A stretch of 64,000 bases of DNA from an uncultured Saprospiraceae bacterium. GTDB taxonomy: Bacteria; Bacteroidota; Bacteroidia; Chitinophagales; Saprospiraceae. Under the pieces are notes generated by a model, which worked only from the letters and a program-made list of their open reading frames with translations, ran no database searches and was not told the origin of the DNA. Of the stretch, positions 34,482-43,445 are shown piece by piece. The stretch's first letter is position 1, and the number at the start of each line of letters is the position of its first letter. The position numbers and the translations under genes are program-made. Location of the stretch: positions 78,725-142,724 of the forward strand of contig CALJPQ010000027.1 of the NCBI GenBank assembly GCA_937980645.1. Direction: 5' to 3'.

Positions 34482-35831
34482 TCAGAAGAAGCGTTGGAAG
34501 AAGTGGCGCCACAGGTCTAAGCCAAAGGCATAGACCATGAGGCCGAGCAGGAGGAAGAAGCCAACCGTTACGGCTTTTTCCATGAAGCGGTCGCTGACTT
34601 TGCGGCCGGTAATGACCTCCCAGAGGAGGAACATGACGTAGCCGCCGTCTAAGGCGGGTATGGGCAGCAGGTTCATGAAGGCCAGCAAGATGCTGAGCGA
34701 AGCGGTGAGGGTCCAGAAGCGCTCCCAGTCCCACGTGGCGCCGTACATTTTGCCGATGCTGATGATGCTGCCAAGGTTTTCCTTGACGGAGAGCTCGCCA
34801 CTGAACATTTTGCCGAAGGCTTTCAGCTGGTTGCGCAGAAAGTCTATGCCCATTCGGACACCTTCGGGCAGGGCTGCGGCTAAGGAATAGGGCTGCCGCT
34901 GAACGTCGTAGAAGCCTTCGACGCGCGGGCGCACGCCAATGAGGCCTTCGGGCGTGAGCGTGAGGGAAAAGGTGAGGGTATCGTTGCCGCGCAGGACCGT
35001 GATGCGCGCGGGTTTGCCCTTGTTTTCGCGGGCCAGCGGAGTGAACTCGTCATAGAACAGCGTGGGCTGGCCGTTGAAAGCCAGGATGCGGTCGCCTGGC
35101 TGGATGCCGGCGGCTTCGGCGGGTTTACCCGGGGCCAGTTCGGCCACATAGAACGGAATGCGCGGGCTCATGAGCAGGCTTTTGGCCACTTTTTCCTTGA
35201 CCAACCGGTCGGCGATGTCGTCGGGCAGGCGGAACGTTACGCGCTGGCCCTGACGCAACACTGTTACTTCGCGTGCATTGTTGAGCACGACCTCTTCCAC
35301 AAAAGCAGCCGGGTCCACCTGGTCTATCGGCTTGTTGCCCACCTGGAGCACGACATCACCCTGCTGAAAGCCCTGTTCCAGTAGGATGGGGTCGAAGGCC
35401 AGGCCGTGCTGCAGCGAGCTGTTCGGGATATAGGCTTTGCCCATAAAAAAGAGCAGTCCGGCGAAGATGGCGAAGCCCAGCAGGAAATTGACCGTAACGC
35501 CGCCAATCATGATGATGAGCCGCTGCCAGGCAGGTTTGGAGCGAAATTCCCAGGGTTGCGGCGGCTGCTTGAGGGCTTCGGTGTCCATGCTTTCGTCCAC
35601 CATACCCGCTATCTTGACGTAGCCGCCCAATGGAAGCCAGCCGATGCCGTATTCCGTTTCACCCTTGCGCGTCTTCCAAAGGGCATGAAAGGGGGCAAAA
35701 TCGAAAAAGAGATAAAATTTCTCTACGCGCGTCTTGAACCAGCGGGCCGGCAGAAAGTGGCCCATCTCGTGCAGCAAGATGAGCAGCGAAAGGCTGAGCA
35801 GAAATTGGGTAATGTTGGTGAGCGTATCCAT
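34482..35831 (-). CDS. rseP: RIP-type site-2 metalloprotease
   Basis: A 449-residue intramembrane zinc protease that cleaves membrane-bound regulators or signal peptides. The zinc motif HEMGH is at residues 22-26 in the first membrane helix. The third ligand is in the LLPIPALDGGYV motif near residue 390, in the penultimate membrane region. Two PDZ-like domains lie between about residues 115 and 300 (VLQVGNKPIDQV; AGIQPGDRILAFNG). The substrate in Bacteroidota is not evident and no anti-sigma factor is adjacent. A -7 element (TACCTTTG on the minus strand, 35970-35963) could serve it, with a leader of about 125 nt. Confidence 0.92.
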   Translation of the reverse strand: MDTLTNITQFLLSLSLLILLHEMGHFLPARWFKTRVEKFYLFFDFAPFHALWKTRKGETEYGIGWLPLGGYVKIAGMVDESMDTEALKQPPQPWEFRSKPAWQRLIIMIGGVTVNFLLGFAIFAGLLFFMGKAYIPNSSLQHGLAFDPILLEQGFQQGDVVLQVGNKPIDQVDPAAFVEEVVLNNAREVTVLRQGQRVTFRLPDDIADRLVKEKVAKSLLMSPRIPFYVAELAPGKPAEAAGIQPGDRILAFNGQPTLFYDEFTPLARENKGKPARITVLRGNDTLTFSLTLTPEGLIGVRPRVEGFYDVQRQPYSLAAALPEGVRMGIDFLRNQLKAFGKMFSGELSVKENLGSIISIGKMYGATWDWERFWTLTASLSILLAFMNLLPIPALDGGYVMFLLWEVITGRKVSDRFMEKAVTVGFFLLLGLMVYAFGLDLWRHFFQRFF

Positions 35832-36255
35832 TTTTTTAAACAGTGGGCGCCTCGGATTTCAGGAGTGCAGGGTGAATAAAATCAGTTGACTATCAGAAAG
35901 AAACAAAAAGCAGTGGCTTCGGTTTTGGCAGAGACGTTGGCTGCGCATGTGGAAACGGAGGGCAAAGGTAGCGCTAAAAAGCGCCTGCGTTTTTCGCCAG
36001 TGCACATGGCAGAGCCACACGTCGCAACATTTTTCGCGCGCACCAGCCTGGGGTACTCAACGAATTTGAGGCGACATCTCCCGCCGGGAGGTGTCGTCTC
36101 CGGGATTTCAATTCGTTTCTCATGCGTGCATTCGTGGCGACCTTACCGCCTGAGAACGATAGCATTTTGTCCTGCCTGCGTAAGATCAGAGCGTAAGTTT
36201 CGCAGGAAGTTATGGTTTTCGGGTCGAGGCCGTAAAGCGATTGCTGACGGAAGCC
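35832..36255. other. Intergenic region between rseP and the photolyase gene
   Basis: 424 bp between the start of rseP and the stop of the next minus-strand gene. It holds a possible rseP -7 element (35970-35963), a small palindrome GCGCTAAAAAGCGC (35971-35984) and the dispersed palindromic repeat. A plus-strand open frame of 144 codons crosses it, but it lacks protein-like composition and runs into the photolyase gene, so it is not called. Confidence 0.5.
36059..36117. repeat. Palindromic dispersed repeat, copy 2
   Basis: Nested inverted repeats. Inner arms GAGGCGACATCTCCC (36068-36082) and GGGAGGTGTCGTCTC (36086-36100) pair over 15 positions with two G-U pairs around a 3-nt loop. Outer arms AACGAATT (36059-36066) and AATTCGTT (36110-36117) pair perfectly. 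The inner arms share the sequences of the element at 26456-26509. Confidence 0.75.
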
Positions 36256-37800
36256 TTACACTGGCTCCTTACCAGCTGCCTCCCGGAGCAGTTGCTCGAC
36301 GGTGGCCGCGTCGCCCATGACGGTAGTTTCTTCGGCGCGTCGGCGCTTGGTATGCACGCGCAAGATGCGCTGGTTTTCAGCGCGCACGGCGGGGTCTTTT
36401 TTGTGCGCCCACAGGCGGTCGCGGGCGTGAGCGGCGGCTTTTTCTAAGTCCACCAACGGCAATGGGTAGTTCTGGCCCGGTCGAAAGCCGTAGAATGTGG
36501 CCTCTAAGGGTGTCATTCGCCACGGCTCGCGCGCAAAAGGCGCGGGCAGGGCGACCAGTTCGGGCACCCATTTTTTGATGAAAAGGCTTTCTGGGTCGTG
36601 CTCGGCGGCCTGCTTGACCGGGTTGTAAATGCGCACCGTGTTGACGCCCATGGTGCCGGCCTGCATCTGAAATTGCGAATAATGGATGCCGGGTTCGTAG
36701 TCTAAGAACTGTTGCGCCAGATGGTGCACGCCCACCTGCCAGGGCTGCCACAGGTGGTGCGTCAGGAACGACACCAGCATGGAGCGCATGCGAAAGTTGA
36801 GGTAGCCCGTAGCCGTTACGCAGCGCATGCAGGCATCTACCAGGGGCACGCCCGTACGGCCCTCGCGCCAGGCAGCCACCCATGCTTCGTTCACTTCGGT
36901 GCGGATAGCGTCGAAGCCGCGGTTGAGGTTCTCAAACTCCATGCGGCATTCGGTCTCAAATTTCTGGATGAAATGGCAGTGCCAGAACAGCCGGCTGGTG
37001 AAGGCGCCGAGGTTGTAGCGGTCGCCCGTGCGCTCGGTGGCCGTGCGTGTGGCCTGCCACACCTGGCGCATGCTGAGGTTGCCCCAGGTAAGGTAGGGCG
37101 AAATGCGGCTGCAACTACGCCGGGCCGCTTCGGGTTTGGAGATGTTGCGAAAGTATTGCCGCCCGCGTTCGTAGAGAAAGCTGTCCAGATAGCGCCACGC
37201 TGCCGTCTCGCCGCCTGGCTGAAAGACGCTGCTCGAGGCGCGCACGCCGGCAGGCAGCTGGCGTTGCAGAAACGCTGCCAGCCACTCGGCAGGCAAATGA
37301 AAAGGTTTGAAATGGGCCCAGTCTGGTTCTGCTAAGGGGCGGCTCATGCGCTCTATCCACGTTTTTTCCCAGCCGTTACGGTGGTACAGCCGGCGGGTAA
37401 CGCCGCCGGTAGGTGTCTCGTGCCAGGCAATGCCATGCTGCCGGCAGAAGGCCGCCACTGCTCGGTCGCGGTCGAAGGTGATGCGGTTGCCCGTCTCTTC
37501 GTGCGAAAAAATGGCCTTCACGTCCACTACTAGGCGCAAAGCATCGAGCACTTCGAGGACTTCAGCACAAAAGACGTATAGCGGAATGCCGCGCGGTGCT
37601 AAGCGGCGTTGCATTTCCTCCAAGCTCTCGCGCACAAAGCGCCAGTGCCGCTCGTCGCTGTCGGGCGCGCGCATCCACGACGGCTCGAAGCAGTACACCA
37701 GTAACACCGGCAGCCCGGCCGCAATGGCCTGCTGCAACGGCTCGTGGTCGCTCAGCCGCAAATCGCGTTTGAACCAGACGAGGGAGACCGGTGGGCGCAT
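36256..37800 (-). CDS. Cryptochrome/deoxyribodipyrimidine photolyase family protein
   Basis: A 514-residue flavoprotein of the photolyase/cryptochrome family, which uses blue light to split pyrimidine dimers or to signal. The N-terminal alpha/beta domain starts LVWFKRDLRLSDHEPL. The FAD-binding helical domain includes RYLDSFLYERGRQY, the ISPYLTWGNLSMRQ segment, RLFWHCHFIQKFE, GVPLVDACMRCVTATGYLNFRMRSM and NPVKQAAEHDPE. This is the Bacteroidota/proteobacterial group whose exact activity (repair or sensing) is not settled by sequence. The ATG at 37800 begins the domain; an ATG at 37857 is in frame but adds unrelated residues. Confidence 0.9.
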   Translation of the reverse strand: MRPPVSLVWFKRDLRLSDHEPLQQAIAAGLPVLLVYCFEPSWMRAPDSDERHWRFVRESLEEMQRRLAPRGIPLYVFCAEVLEVLDALRLVVDVKAIFSHEETGNRITFDRDRAVAAFCRQHGIAWHETPTGGVTRRLYHRNGWEKTWIERMSRPLAEPDWAHFKPFHLPAEWLAAFLQRQLPAGVRASSSVFQPGGETAAWRYLDSFLYERGRQYFRNISKPEAARRSCSRISPYLTWGNLSMRQVWQATRTATERTGDRYNLGAFTSRLFWHCHFIQKFETECRMEFENLNRGFDAIRTEVNEAWVAAWREGRTGVPLVDACMRCVTATGYLNFRMRSMLVSFLTHHLWQPWQVGVHHLAQQFLDYEPGIHYSQFQMQAGTMGVNTVRIYNPVKQAAEHDPESLFIKKWVPELVALPAPFAREPWRMTPLEATFYGFRPGQNYPLPLVDLEKAAAHARDRLWAHKKDPAVRAENQRILRVHTKRRRAEETTVMGDAATVEQLLREAAGKEPV

Positions 37801-38029
37801 GACAAAATTATTGAACAGCCGACTACCCGCAGAGTTGAACAAAACTATTTTCGTCATTGCAGAGGATAGGTAAGGGGGCAGCACAAAGTGTTAATTTTGA
37901 CACATAAGCCGCCGACAGTTTGCCCCCGCCACCTACCTTTGGCCCACCTCTAAGACGGCAAGACATACAGTGAGGAGCAAGACATCCCGTTTTTAATCCC
38001 TGCTCACTCACACAACCAACTTCGGTCGG

Positions 38030-41000
38030 ATGAGAAATCTACCATTTTCCGCAGGGCGCTTAGAGGGTCTCTTGCTGGTTTTAGCATGCTGTTGCGCTTC
38101 GCTAAAGGCGCAAATGGCATGTAACGACCTCAGCACGGTCGCGCTGGGCGACTCGTGCTCGTTAGTTATCACACCTGACATGGTGCTGGAAAGCGGAGGG
38201 GCCACCGACACGTCCTACTTTGTGCAGCTGTTCACGGCTCAAGGGGCTCCGCTGGGCAACGTGCTGACGGCGGCGCATTTGGGCGACACAGTACGCGCCG
38301 TTGTTACGCACAAGGCCAGTGGCAACGCCTGCTGGGGGCGGCTGGTGCCCATAGATGCGCTGGCGCCGATGCTGACGTGCCTGTCGCTGCGCATTCCCTG
38401 CGCGCTGCCCGACGACTCGCCCGCATTTCTGCAGGCGTCCGCAGGACTGTCGGCAGCCTACCCGACAGTGGTGGAAGCCTGCGGGCCTTTCATACTTAAG
38501 CATATAGACGCTGTCGAGACCTTTGCCTGCGCTGCCGGTCAAGGGCTGGCCCGGCGCATCTGGCGCACCTGGACGGCCACCGATGCAGCGGGCAACACGA
38601 GCATCTGCACGCAGCGCATAGACGTTGCGCGCATTTCGTTGGACAGCCTGACCTTTCCGACCGATACGACATTGGCCTGTGGCAGTGCTTTTCCTGCGCC
38701 AGCCGTTGCCGGCGTGCCTTTTGTTTTTTTCAATCAAAAAAAATGGCCACTGCCTCTCAGCGGACTGGCGTGCGGGCTAATTGCAGCGTACCAGGACCAG
38801 ATGTTGCCCCTCTGCGGCGGCGCGTATGCTGTAATGCGCACCTGGATGGTGCACGACGACTGCCTGCCCTCCGGTGCGGATAATCCTGCGCGCCACCTTC
38901 AGCTGGTTCGCGTGGAAGATAAGGCAGGGCCTGTGCTCCAGTGCCCTTCAGACACCTTGATTTACGCCGACCCATTTACCTGCGGGCGCTCCTGGACGCT
39001 GCCGACGGCGCTGCTGTCGGACGCCTGCTCGGGTGTGGCTTCCATAGAAGCCCAATGGCGCTCGGGCGGCATTGAGCAACGCCAGAGCGGTACCATAGTG
39101 CCCGGCGCTTCGAATAATCCCTGGGCACCAGATACGCTGGGCGTCTGGGCGCAAGCCGCGTATTTGCCGGCAGGCGAAACGACAATGCTGACGTACTCGG
39201 CCACTGACGGCTGCGGCAATATCTCTTCGTGTTCTTTCCGCGTAACGGTGGCCGATGGCGTGCCGCCGGCGGTGCGCTGCAAGCAGTTTGTCCAGGTGGC
39301 GTTGGGCAGCGCGGGCGAGACCTGGGTTTGGGCTGATGCCTTCGACGCCGGGTCGGAAGACAACTGCTCTCCCGTGCGCTTCAAGGCGCGTCGGGCCGAC
39401 TTGAATGCTTGCCAGTCGAGCGATCGCTTTTTTGACCGCATCCGCTTCTGCTGCTCTGATGTGGGTAAGAGCATAGCCGTTGTCATGCGCGTCTATGATG
39501 TGGCGGTGCCTGCTGGCGCCGTCGGCCTTGAGCTCTTCGAGCAGCAGGCCAACGAGTGCGAAGTGCAGGTGCAGGTGGTGGATAAACTGAAGCCCCAGTG
39601 CACCATCGTACCGGAGGTGCAGGTTTCGTGCGCCGATTTCGACCCTTCGCTCCAGAAGTATCCGACGCCGACATTTTCGGACAACTGCTGTTTGGATGCC
39701 GTGGTGGCCCTGCCGCCCAACTATTTGGCTTTCGACTCCCTGTGCAACCGCGGCACCATCATGCGCACCTTCCGGGCTACGGACTGCCACGGCCAGAGCA
39801 CGGCCTGTACGCAGCGCATTGTGGTGCACTACGAGGCCCTCTACGCCATCCAATTTCCCGATGATCTCGTCCTGACTCAGTGTGATTCGTCAGGGCTGTA
39901 TCCGCCAGGACCTATCGTATATGGGCCACATTGTGCTACTATCAGTACGTCGTTTCAGGACCGGGTGCACCGAGCGGGCAAGCTGGCTTGCTACTGGATC
40001 GAGCGCGAATGGCGCTTCATAGACTGGTGCCACTACCACCCTGGCTTGCCGTTGGTAGAAGTGCCCAACCCGAATCCATCGCCCGACCCGCTTTCGCCGG
40101 ACAATCGCCCTGGCCCGATAGTGGCGCCGGCGGGCTTTTCGCCCGCAGCCACCACGCGGCGCATACGGCCCGAAGATGCGCAGCCGACCAACTTCAGCAC
40201 CTTCTGGTCGCCCACCGCTAACGGCTATCTATACCGCCAAATCATCATCATCCGCGACTCGGTGCCGCCCGAATACCGCGGTTGCCCCCCAGGACTGGTG
40301 CAGGTGTGTGACCACACTCCCAATGACCCTAACCTCTGGAATGCGCCCTACTGGCAGCATCCGCTCATTCCCAACAGCACTGACCTGTGCGAGGTAGCGA
40401 CCGACCTGGCCGCTACGGCCCTAGATAAGTGCTCCAAAGGCGAACTCAACATCCAGTACCGCTTGTACCTTGACCTCGACGGCGACGGCGTACAGGAGAC
40501 GGTGGTGAGCAGCAACAACCCGCCCCCGCCCGGCATGGTGCGCTATGGCAACGCCTTCACGCCCAACTTCGCTGGTGGCCAGCTGCGCCAGTTTGACCAG
40601 CGGCCCGTGCCGCCAGAGGAAAAATTCCGCTTCACTATCCTGCGCGGCGGCTTCGTCAACGTCAGCGGTTTTTTGCGCTGGAATACGGAAAAAGAACCCA
40701 CCCAATACGTGCTACCGCAACTGCCGCACGGCCTCCACCGCATCGAATGGACGGCCGACGACGGCTGCGGCAACCGCGCCGTGTGTGCTTACGATGTCCA
40801 AATCAGGGATTGCCGCCCGCCCGAGCTGGTCTGCGTGCAAGGGCTAAACATCAACCTGCCCAACGGACACCCGCAAACGCTGTATGACCAGGATTTCTTC
40901 CAATCTGTCAGCGACAACTGCACGCCGCTGGCGCTTATCCGTATCGGCGTACGGCGCGCCGGCACCGAGCAGGGCTTCCCGACCTTGCCCGACGGCTCGC

Positions 41001-42376
41001 CGCAAAAGAGCGTGGCTTTTGGCTGCGCCGATGTCGGTCTGCAGGCAGTTGAGGTCTGGGCACAGGACGTGGCCGGCAATACTACGCGCTGCAATACTTC
41101 CGTGCGCGTGCAAGACCCGCTTGCCGTCTGTTCGGCTGCGCCCGCACAGGTAGCCGGCTGGCTGAAAACGCCCTCTGGCGAGGGACTGCAGGATGCTACC
41201 CTGACGCTCACCGGCAATGCTTTGCCCGGCGGCCAGAGCAGTACCCTGTCTAAAACGCAAGGCGATTTTGCCTTCCCAGCCGTGCCCGCAGGCGCCGATT
41301 ACCGCCTGACCCCCTCCAAAAACGACGACCCGCTCAACGGCATCTCCACGTTCGACCTGTCGCTGCTCAACCAGCACATTATTGGCCTTAAGCCGTTAGA
41401 CAGCCCCTACAAAATCATTGCCGCCGACGTCAACAACAGCCGCTCGGTAACGACATTCGACATTTTGGAACTACGCAAACTTATCCTGGGCATTTACACC
41501 GAACTGCCCGACAATACCAGCTGGCGTTTTGTGGACGCCGACTACGTTTTTCCTAACCCCAGCAACCCGTTTCAGGAAATCTTTCCTGAGTACCGACAGC
41601 TGCCGGCACTGTCGGCAGACGCCGTCCATGAGCATTTTATCGCTATTAAAACGGGCGACCTGAACGGTAATGCTGTGGCGAACAGCGCCTCAGCCACTGC
41701 CGAGCGTACTGCTGGCAGTGTTGGCCTGCATGTGCGCCTGCTGAATTCGCCCCGCCTCCTTCCGGCAGGCGGGGAGGTGGAATTGCTTTTCGAGGCCGAC
41801 ACTCTACTCACGGCTCTTCAGGGCACGGTGTGTCATCCGGGCTTCGAGTTGCTGAGCCTCGCGCCTGTGGCTGCGGTGTCTGCCGAGCATTTCGCCGTTT
41901 TTGCCCACCGGAAGGCGTTTACGCTGGCCTGGGATGGCGCCGGTCGGCCGGCCTGGCACGTGCGCTTGCGCGCCACAGCCAGCAGCCAGTATCTGAGGCA
42001 ATGCCTGTACCTGTCGGACGCCCTCACGCCTACGGTGGCCTTTGCCGACGGCCCCCAGCCACTGGAGGTGCGCCTACACTTTGAGGATGTAACCGACAAG
42101 ATCGTGCTACAGCGCAGCCTGGAGGCCTACGGATGCGAACCCAATCCCTGGAGCCAACAGGCGCAGCTGCGTTTTTCCCTCACCACTGCCGCAGAGGTTT
42201 TGCTGGAAATCAGCGACCCGGCAGGTAGGGTGGTTTCAGAGCAAAAACGCTTCTTCGGCGCTGGCCAACAGGCCTTTGATCTGCACGGCAGCGAATGGCC
42301 AGATATGCCGGGTGTTTACTTTTTCCGCCTGACAGCCAATGGCCAGACGGCTACTGGCAAAATGCTCCGGTGGTAA
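38030..42376 (+). CDS. Large T9SS cargo protein with dockerin-like and sorting domains
   Basis: A 1448-residue exported protein. The signal peptide ends SLKAQ. Residues 30-1050 carry a series of HYR/immunoglobulin-like modules marked by recurring DNC/DxCS motifs (SDACSGV, EDNCSPV, SDNCCLD, SDNCTPL) and many cysteines. Around 1050-1110 is a carboxypeptidase-regulatory-like sandwich (VAGWLKTPSGEGLQDATLTL). Residues 1110-1210 are dockerin-like, with two calcium-loop-like segments (GISTFDLSLLNQHIIGLK; ADVNNSRSVTTFDILELRK). A cohesin-like beta domain follows. The last 80 residues form a type A T9SS sorting domain (EPNPWSQQAQLRFSL, then GVYFFRLTANGQTATGKMLRW). It is likely surface-attached or released; the ligand is unknown. 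Confidence 0.85.
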   Translation: MRNLPFSAGRLEGLLLVLACCCASLKAQMACNDLSTVALGDSCSLVITPDMVLESGGATDTSYFVQLFTAQGAPLGNVLTAAHLGDTVRAVVTHKASGNACWGRLVPIDALAPMLTCLSLRIPCALPDDSPAFLQASAGLSAAYPTVVEACGPFILKHIDAVETFACAAGQGLARRIWRTWTATDAAGNTSICTQRIDVARISLDSLTFPTDTTLACGSAFPAPAVAGVPFVFFNQKKWPLPLSGLACGLIAAYQDQMLPLCGGAYAVMRTWMVHDDCLPSGADNPARHLQLVRVEDKAGPVLQCPSDTLIYADPFTCGRSWTLPTALLSDACSGVASIEAQWRSGGIEQRQSGTIVPGASNNPWAPDTLGVWAQAAYLPAGETTMLTYSATDGCGNISSCSFRVTVADGVPPAVRCKQFVQVALGSAGETWVWADAFDAGSEDNCSPVRFKARRADLNACQSSDRFFDRIRFCCSDVGKSIAVVMRVYDVAVPAGAVGLELFEQQANECEVQVQVVDKLKPQCTIVPEVQVSCADFDPSLQKYPTPTFSDNCCLDAVVALPPNYLAFDSLCNRGTIMRTFRATDCHGQSTACTQRIVVHYEALYAIQFPDDLVLTQCDSSGLYPPGPIVYGPHCATISTSFQDRVHRAGKLACYWIEREWRFIDWCHYHPGLPLVEVPNPNPSPDPLSPDNRPGPIVAPAGFSPAATTRRIRPEDAQPTNFSTFWSPTANGYLYRQIIIIRDSVPPEYRGCPPGLVQVCDHTPNDPNLWNAPYWQHPLIPNSTDLCEVATDLAATALDKCSKGELNIQYRLYLDLDGDGVQETVVSSNNPPPPGMVRYGNAFTPNFAGGQLRQFDQRPVPPEEKFRFTILRGGFVNVSGFLRWNTEKEPTQYVLPQLPHGLHRIEWTADDGCGNRAVCAYDVQIRDCRPPELVCVQGLNINLPNGHPQTLYDQDFFQSVSDNCTPLALIRIGVRRAGTEQGFPTLPDGSPQKSVAFGCADVGLQAVEVWAQDVAGNTTRCNTSVRVQDPLAVCSAAPAQVAGWLKTPSGEGLQDATLTLTGNALPGGQSSTLSKTQGDFAFPAVPAGADYRLTPSKNDDPLNGISTFDLSLLNQHIIGLKPLDSPYKIIAADVNNSRSVTTFDILELRKLILGIYTELPDNTSWRFVDADYVFPNPSNPFQEIFPEYRQLPALSADAVHEHFIAIKTGDLNGNAVANSASATAERTAGSVGLHVRLLNSPRLLPAGGEVELLFEADTLLTALQGTVCHPGFELLSLAPVAAVSAEHFAVFAHRKAFTLAWDGAGRPAWHVRLRATASSQYLRQCLYLSDALTPTVAFADGPQPLEVRLHFEDVTDKIVLQRSLEAYGCEPNPWSQQAQLRFSLTTAAEVLLEISDPAGRVVSEQKRFFGAGQQAFDLHGSEWPDMPGVYFFRLTANGQTATGKMLRW

Positions 42377-42405
42377 AAAAACGCAACCCACCCGCGCGCG
42401 CACTG

Positions 42406-42436
42406 TTGTAAGCAACGTCGGCTTCCTGTATGTTTG
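42406..42436 (+). promoter_or_regulatory. Promoter of the AraC-family regulator
   Basis: TTG (42406-42408), a 20-nt spacer and TATGTTTG (42429-42436, exact TAnnTTTG). The GTG start codon follows 23 nt after the -7 element. Confidence 0.7.
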
Positions 42437-42459
42437 CCGACACAAAAACAATCTGACCT

Positions 42460-43359
42460 GTGGCCAAGCGTATTCCTACCTATAGTATTTGCAATTTGCT
42501 GGGCGCCGACCAGTGCTACACGGAGTTCGTCGTCATGCGCATCAGCGACTTTTTGCGCGCGCACCCCGACCTGTACTTTCCGCATCGGCATACGTTTTAC
42601 CAAATCGTCCTGTTCACCGAAGGCGGCGGCACGCATTCGATTGATTTCCGCCAATTCAACGTGGAAGCAAACCAGGTGTACGCCATGGCGCCGGGTCAGG
42701 TGCATACGTGGGAATTTGCGCCCAGCACAGAGGGGTATATCGTTAACTTCAACGAAAGCTTTTTTACTGCCATTTGTCATGATCCACATTTTGTGGAGGG
42801 TTTTCCGCTGTTCAATGCCGTGAGTGGCTCGCCGGTCAACCTGCTCGATGTGGAATGCTGTGGGGAGGTGCAAATCCTGCTGGAAAAAATGCTCAACGAG
42901 TTTCAACAGGATTGGGAATACAAGGCCGAAATGCTGCGCGCCATGCTGCTGGAGCTCATCATCATGCTTTCGCGTCGGTTGCCGCGGTTGGCGCAGCCGC
43001 AAGTGTCAAGGCACCAGCTTAATGTGCTGCGGCAGTTTGAGCGCCTTATCGAGACGCATTTTCGCCAAAAGCGCCTGCCACGCGAGTACGCCGAGATGCT
43101 GTACATTACGCCCAACCACCTGAACGCCTTAGTCAGCGCTGCCTTGGGCAAATCGGCAGGTGAGCTCATTCGCGAGCGCGTCTTGCTGGAGGCCAAACGC
43201 TTGTTGGTGAACTCAGACTTGAGTGTTTCGCAAATCGCCTCCGAGCTGAACTTTGAAGACAACGCCTACTTTGCCCGTTTTTTCAAAAAACACACTGGTG
43301 TGTCGCCGGAGGCCTTCCGGTCCGAATATTCGCGCGGGCTGGCCAGCGCTGCTCCGTAG
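42460..43359 (+). CDS. AraC-family transcriptional regulator
   Basis: A 299-residue regulator. The N-terminal cupin-like sensing domain (FPHRHTFYQIVLFTEGGGTHSI, MAPGQVHTWEF) is followed by a two-helix-turn-helix DNA-binding domain at about 190-290 (LNALVSAALGKSAGELIRERVLLEAKRLL, then ISQIASELNFEDNAYFARFFKKHTG-like second HTH and PEAFR). The likely ligand is a small molecule such as a sugar or aromatic, but nothing nearby identifies it. The start is GTG, fitting a promoter ending 23 nt upstream; no ATG precedes the cupin in frame. It lies between the T9SS cargo gene and recQ; the promoter suggests an independent unit. Confidence 0.9.
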   Translation: MAKRIPTYSICNLLGADQCYTEFVVMRISDFLRAHPDLYFPHRHTFYQIVLFTEGGGTHSIDFRQFNVEANQVYAMAPGQVHTWEFAPSTEGYIVNFNESFFTAICHDPHFVEGFPLFNAVSGSPVNLLDVECCGEVQILLEKMLNEFQQDWEYKAEMLRAMLLELIIMLSRRLPRLAQPQVSRHQLNVLRQFERLIETHFRQKRLPREYAEMLYITPNHLNALVSAALGKSAGELIRERVLLEAKRLLVNSDLSVSQIASELNFEDNAYFARFFKKHTGVSPEAFRSEYSRGLASAAP

Positions 43360-43422
43360 CAGCGGGTGTTCTGGCTGGCTTTTGCCCAGACGGTAATGCC
43401 GGCGTCAAGAGCGGGGCGTTCG

Positions 43423-43430
43423 TATTTTTG
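43423..43430 (+). promoter_or_regulatory. -7 promoter element of recQ
   Basis: TATTTTTG matches TAnnTTTG and ends 15 nt before the recQ ATG at 43446. No good -33 element is visible at the expected distance. Confidence 0.45.
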
Positions 43431-43445
43431 CCCGAAACCGCCACC

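Noticed and set aside
35886..36320. 144-codon plus-strand open frame between rseP and the photolyase gene
   Set aside because: It crosses the palindromic repeat, runs antisense into the photolyase gene, and has Arg-rich composition typical of a non-coding frame in GC-rich DNA.
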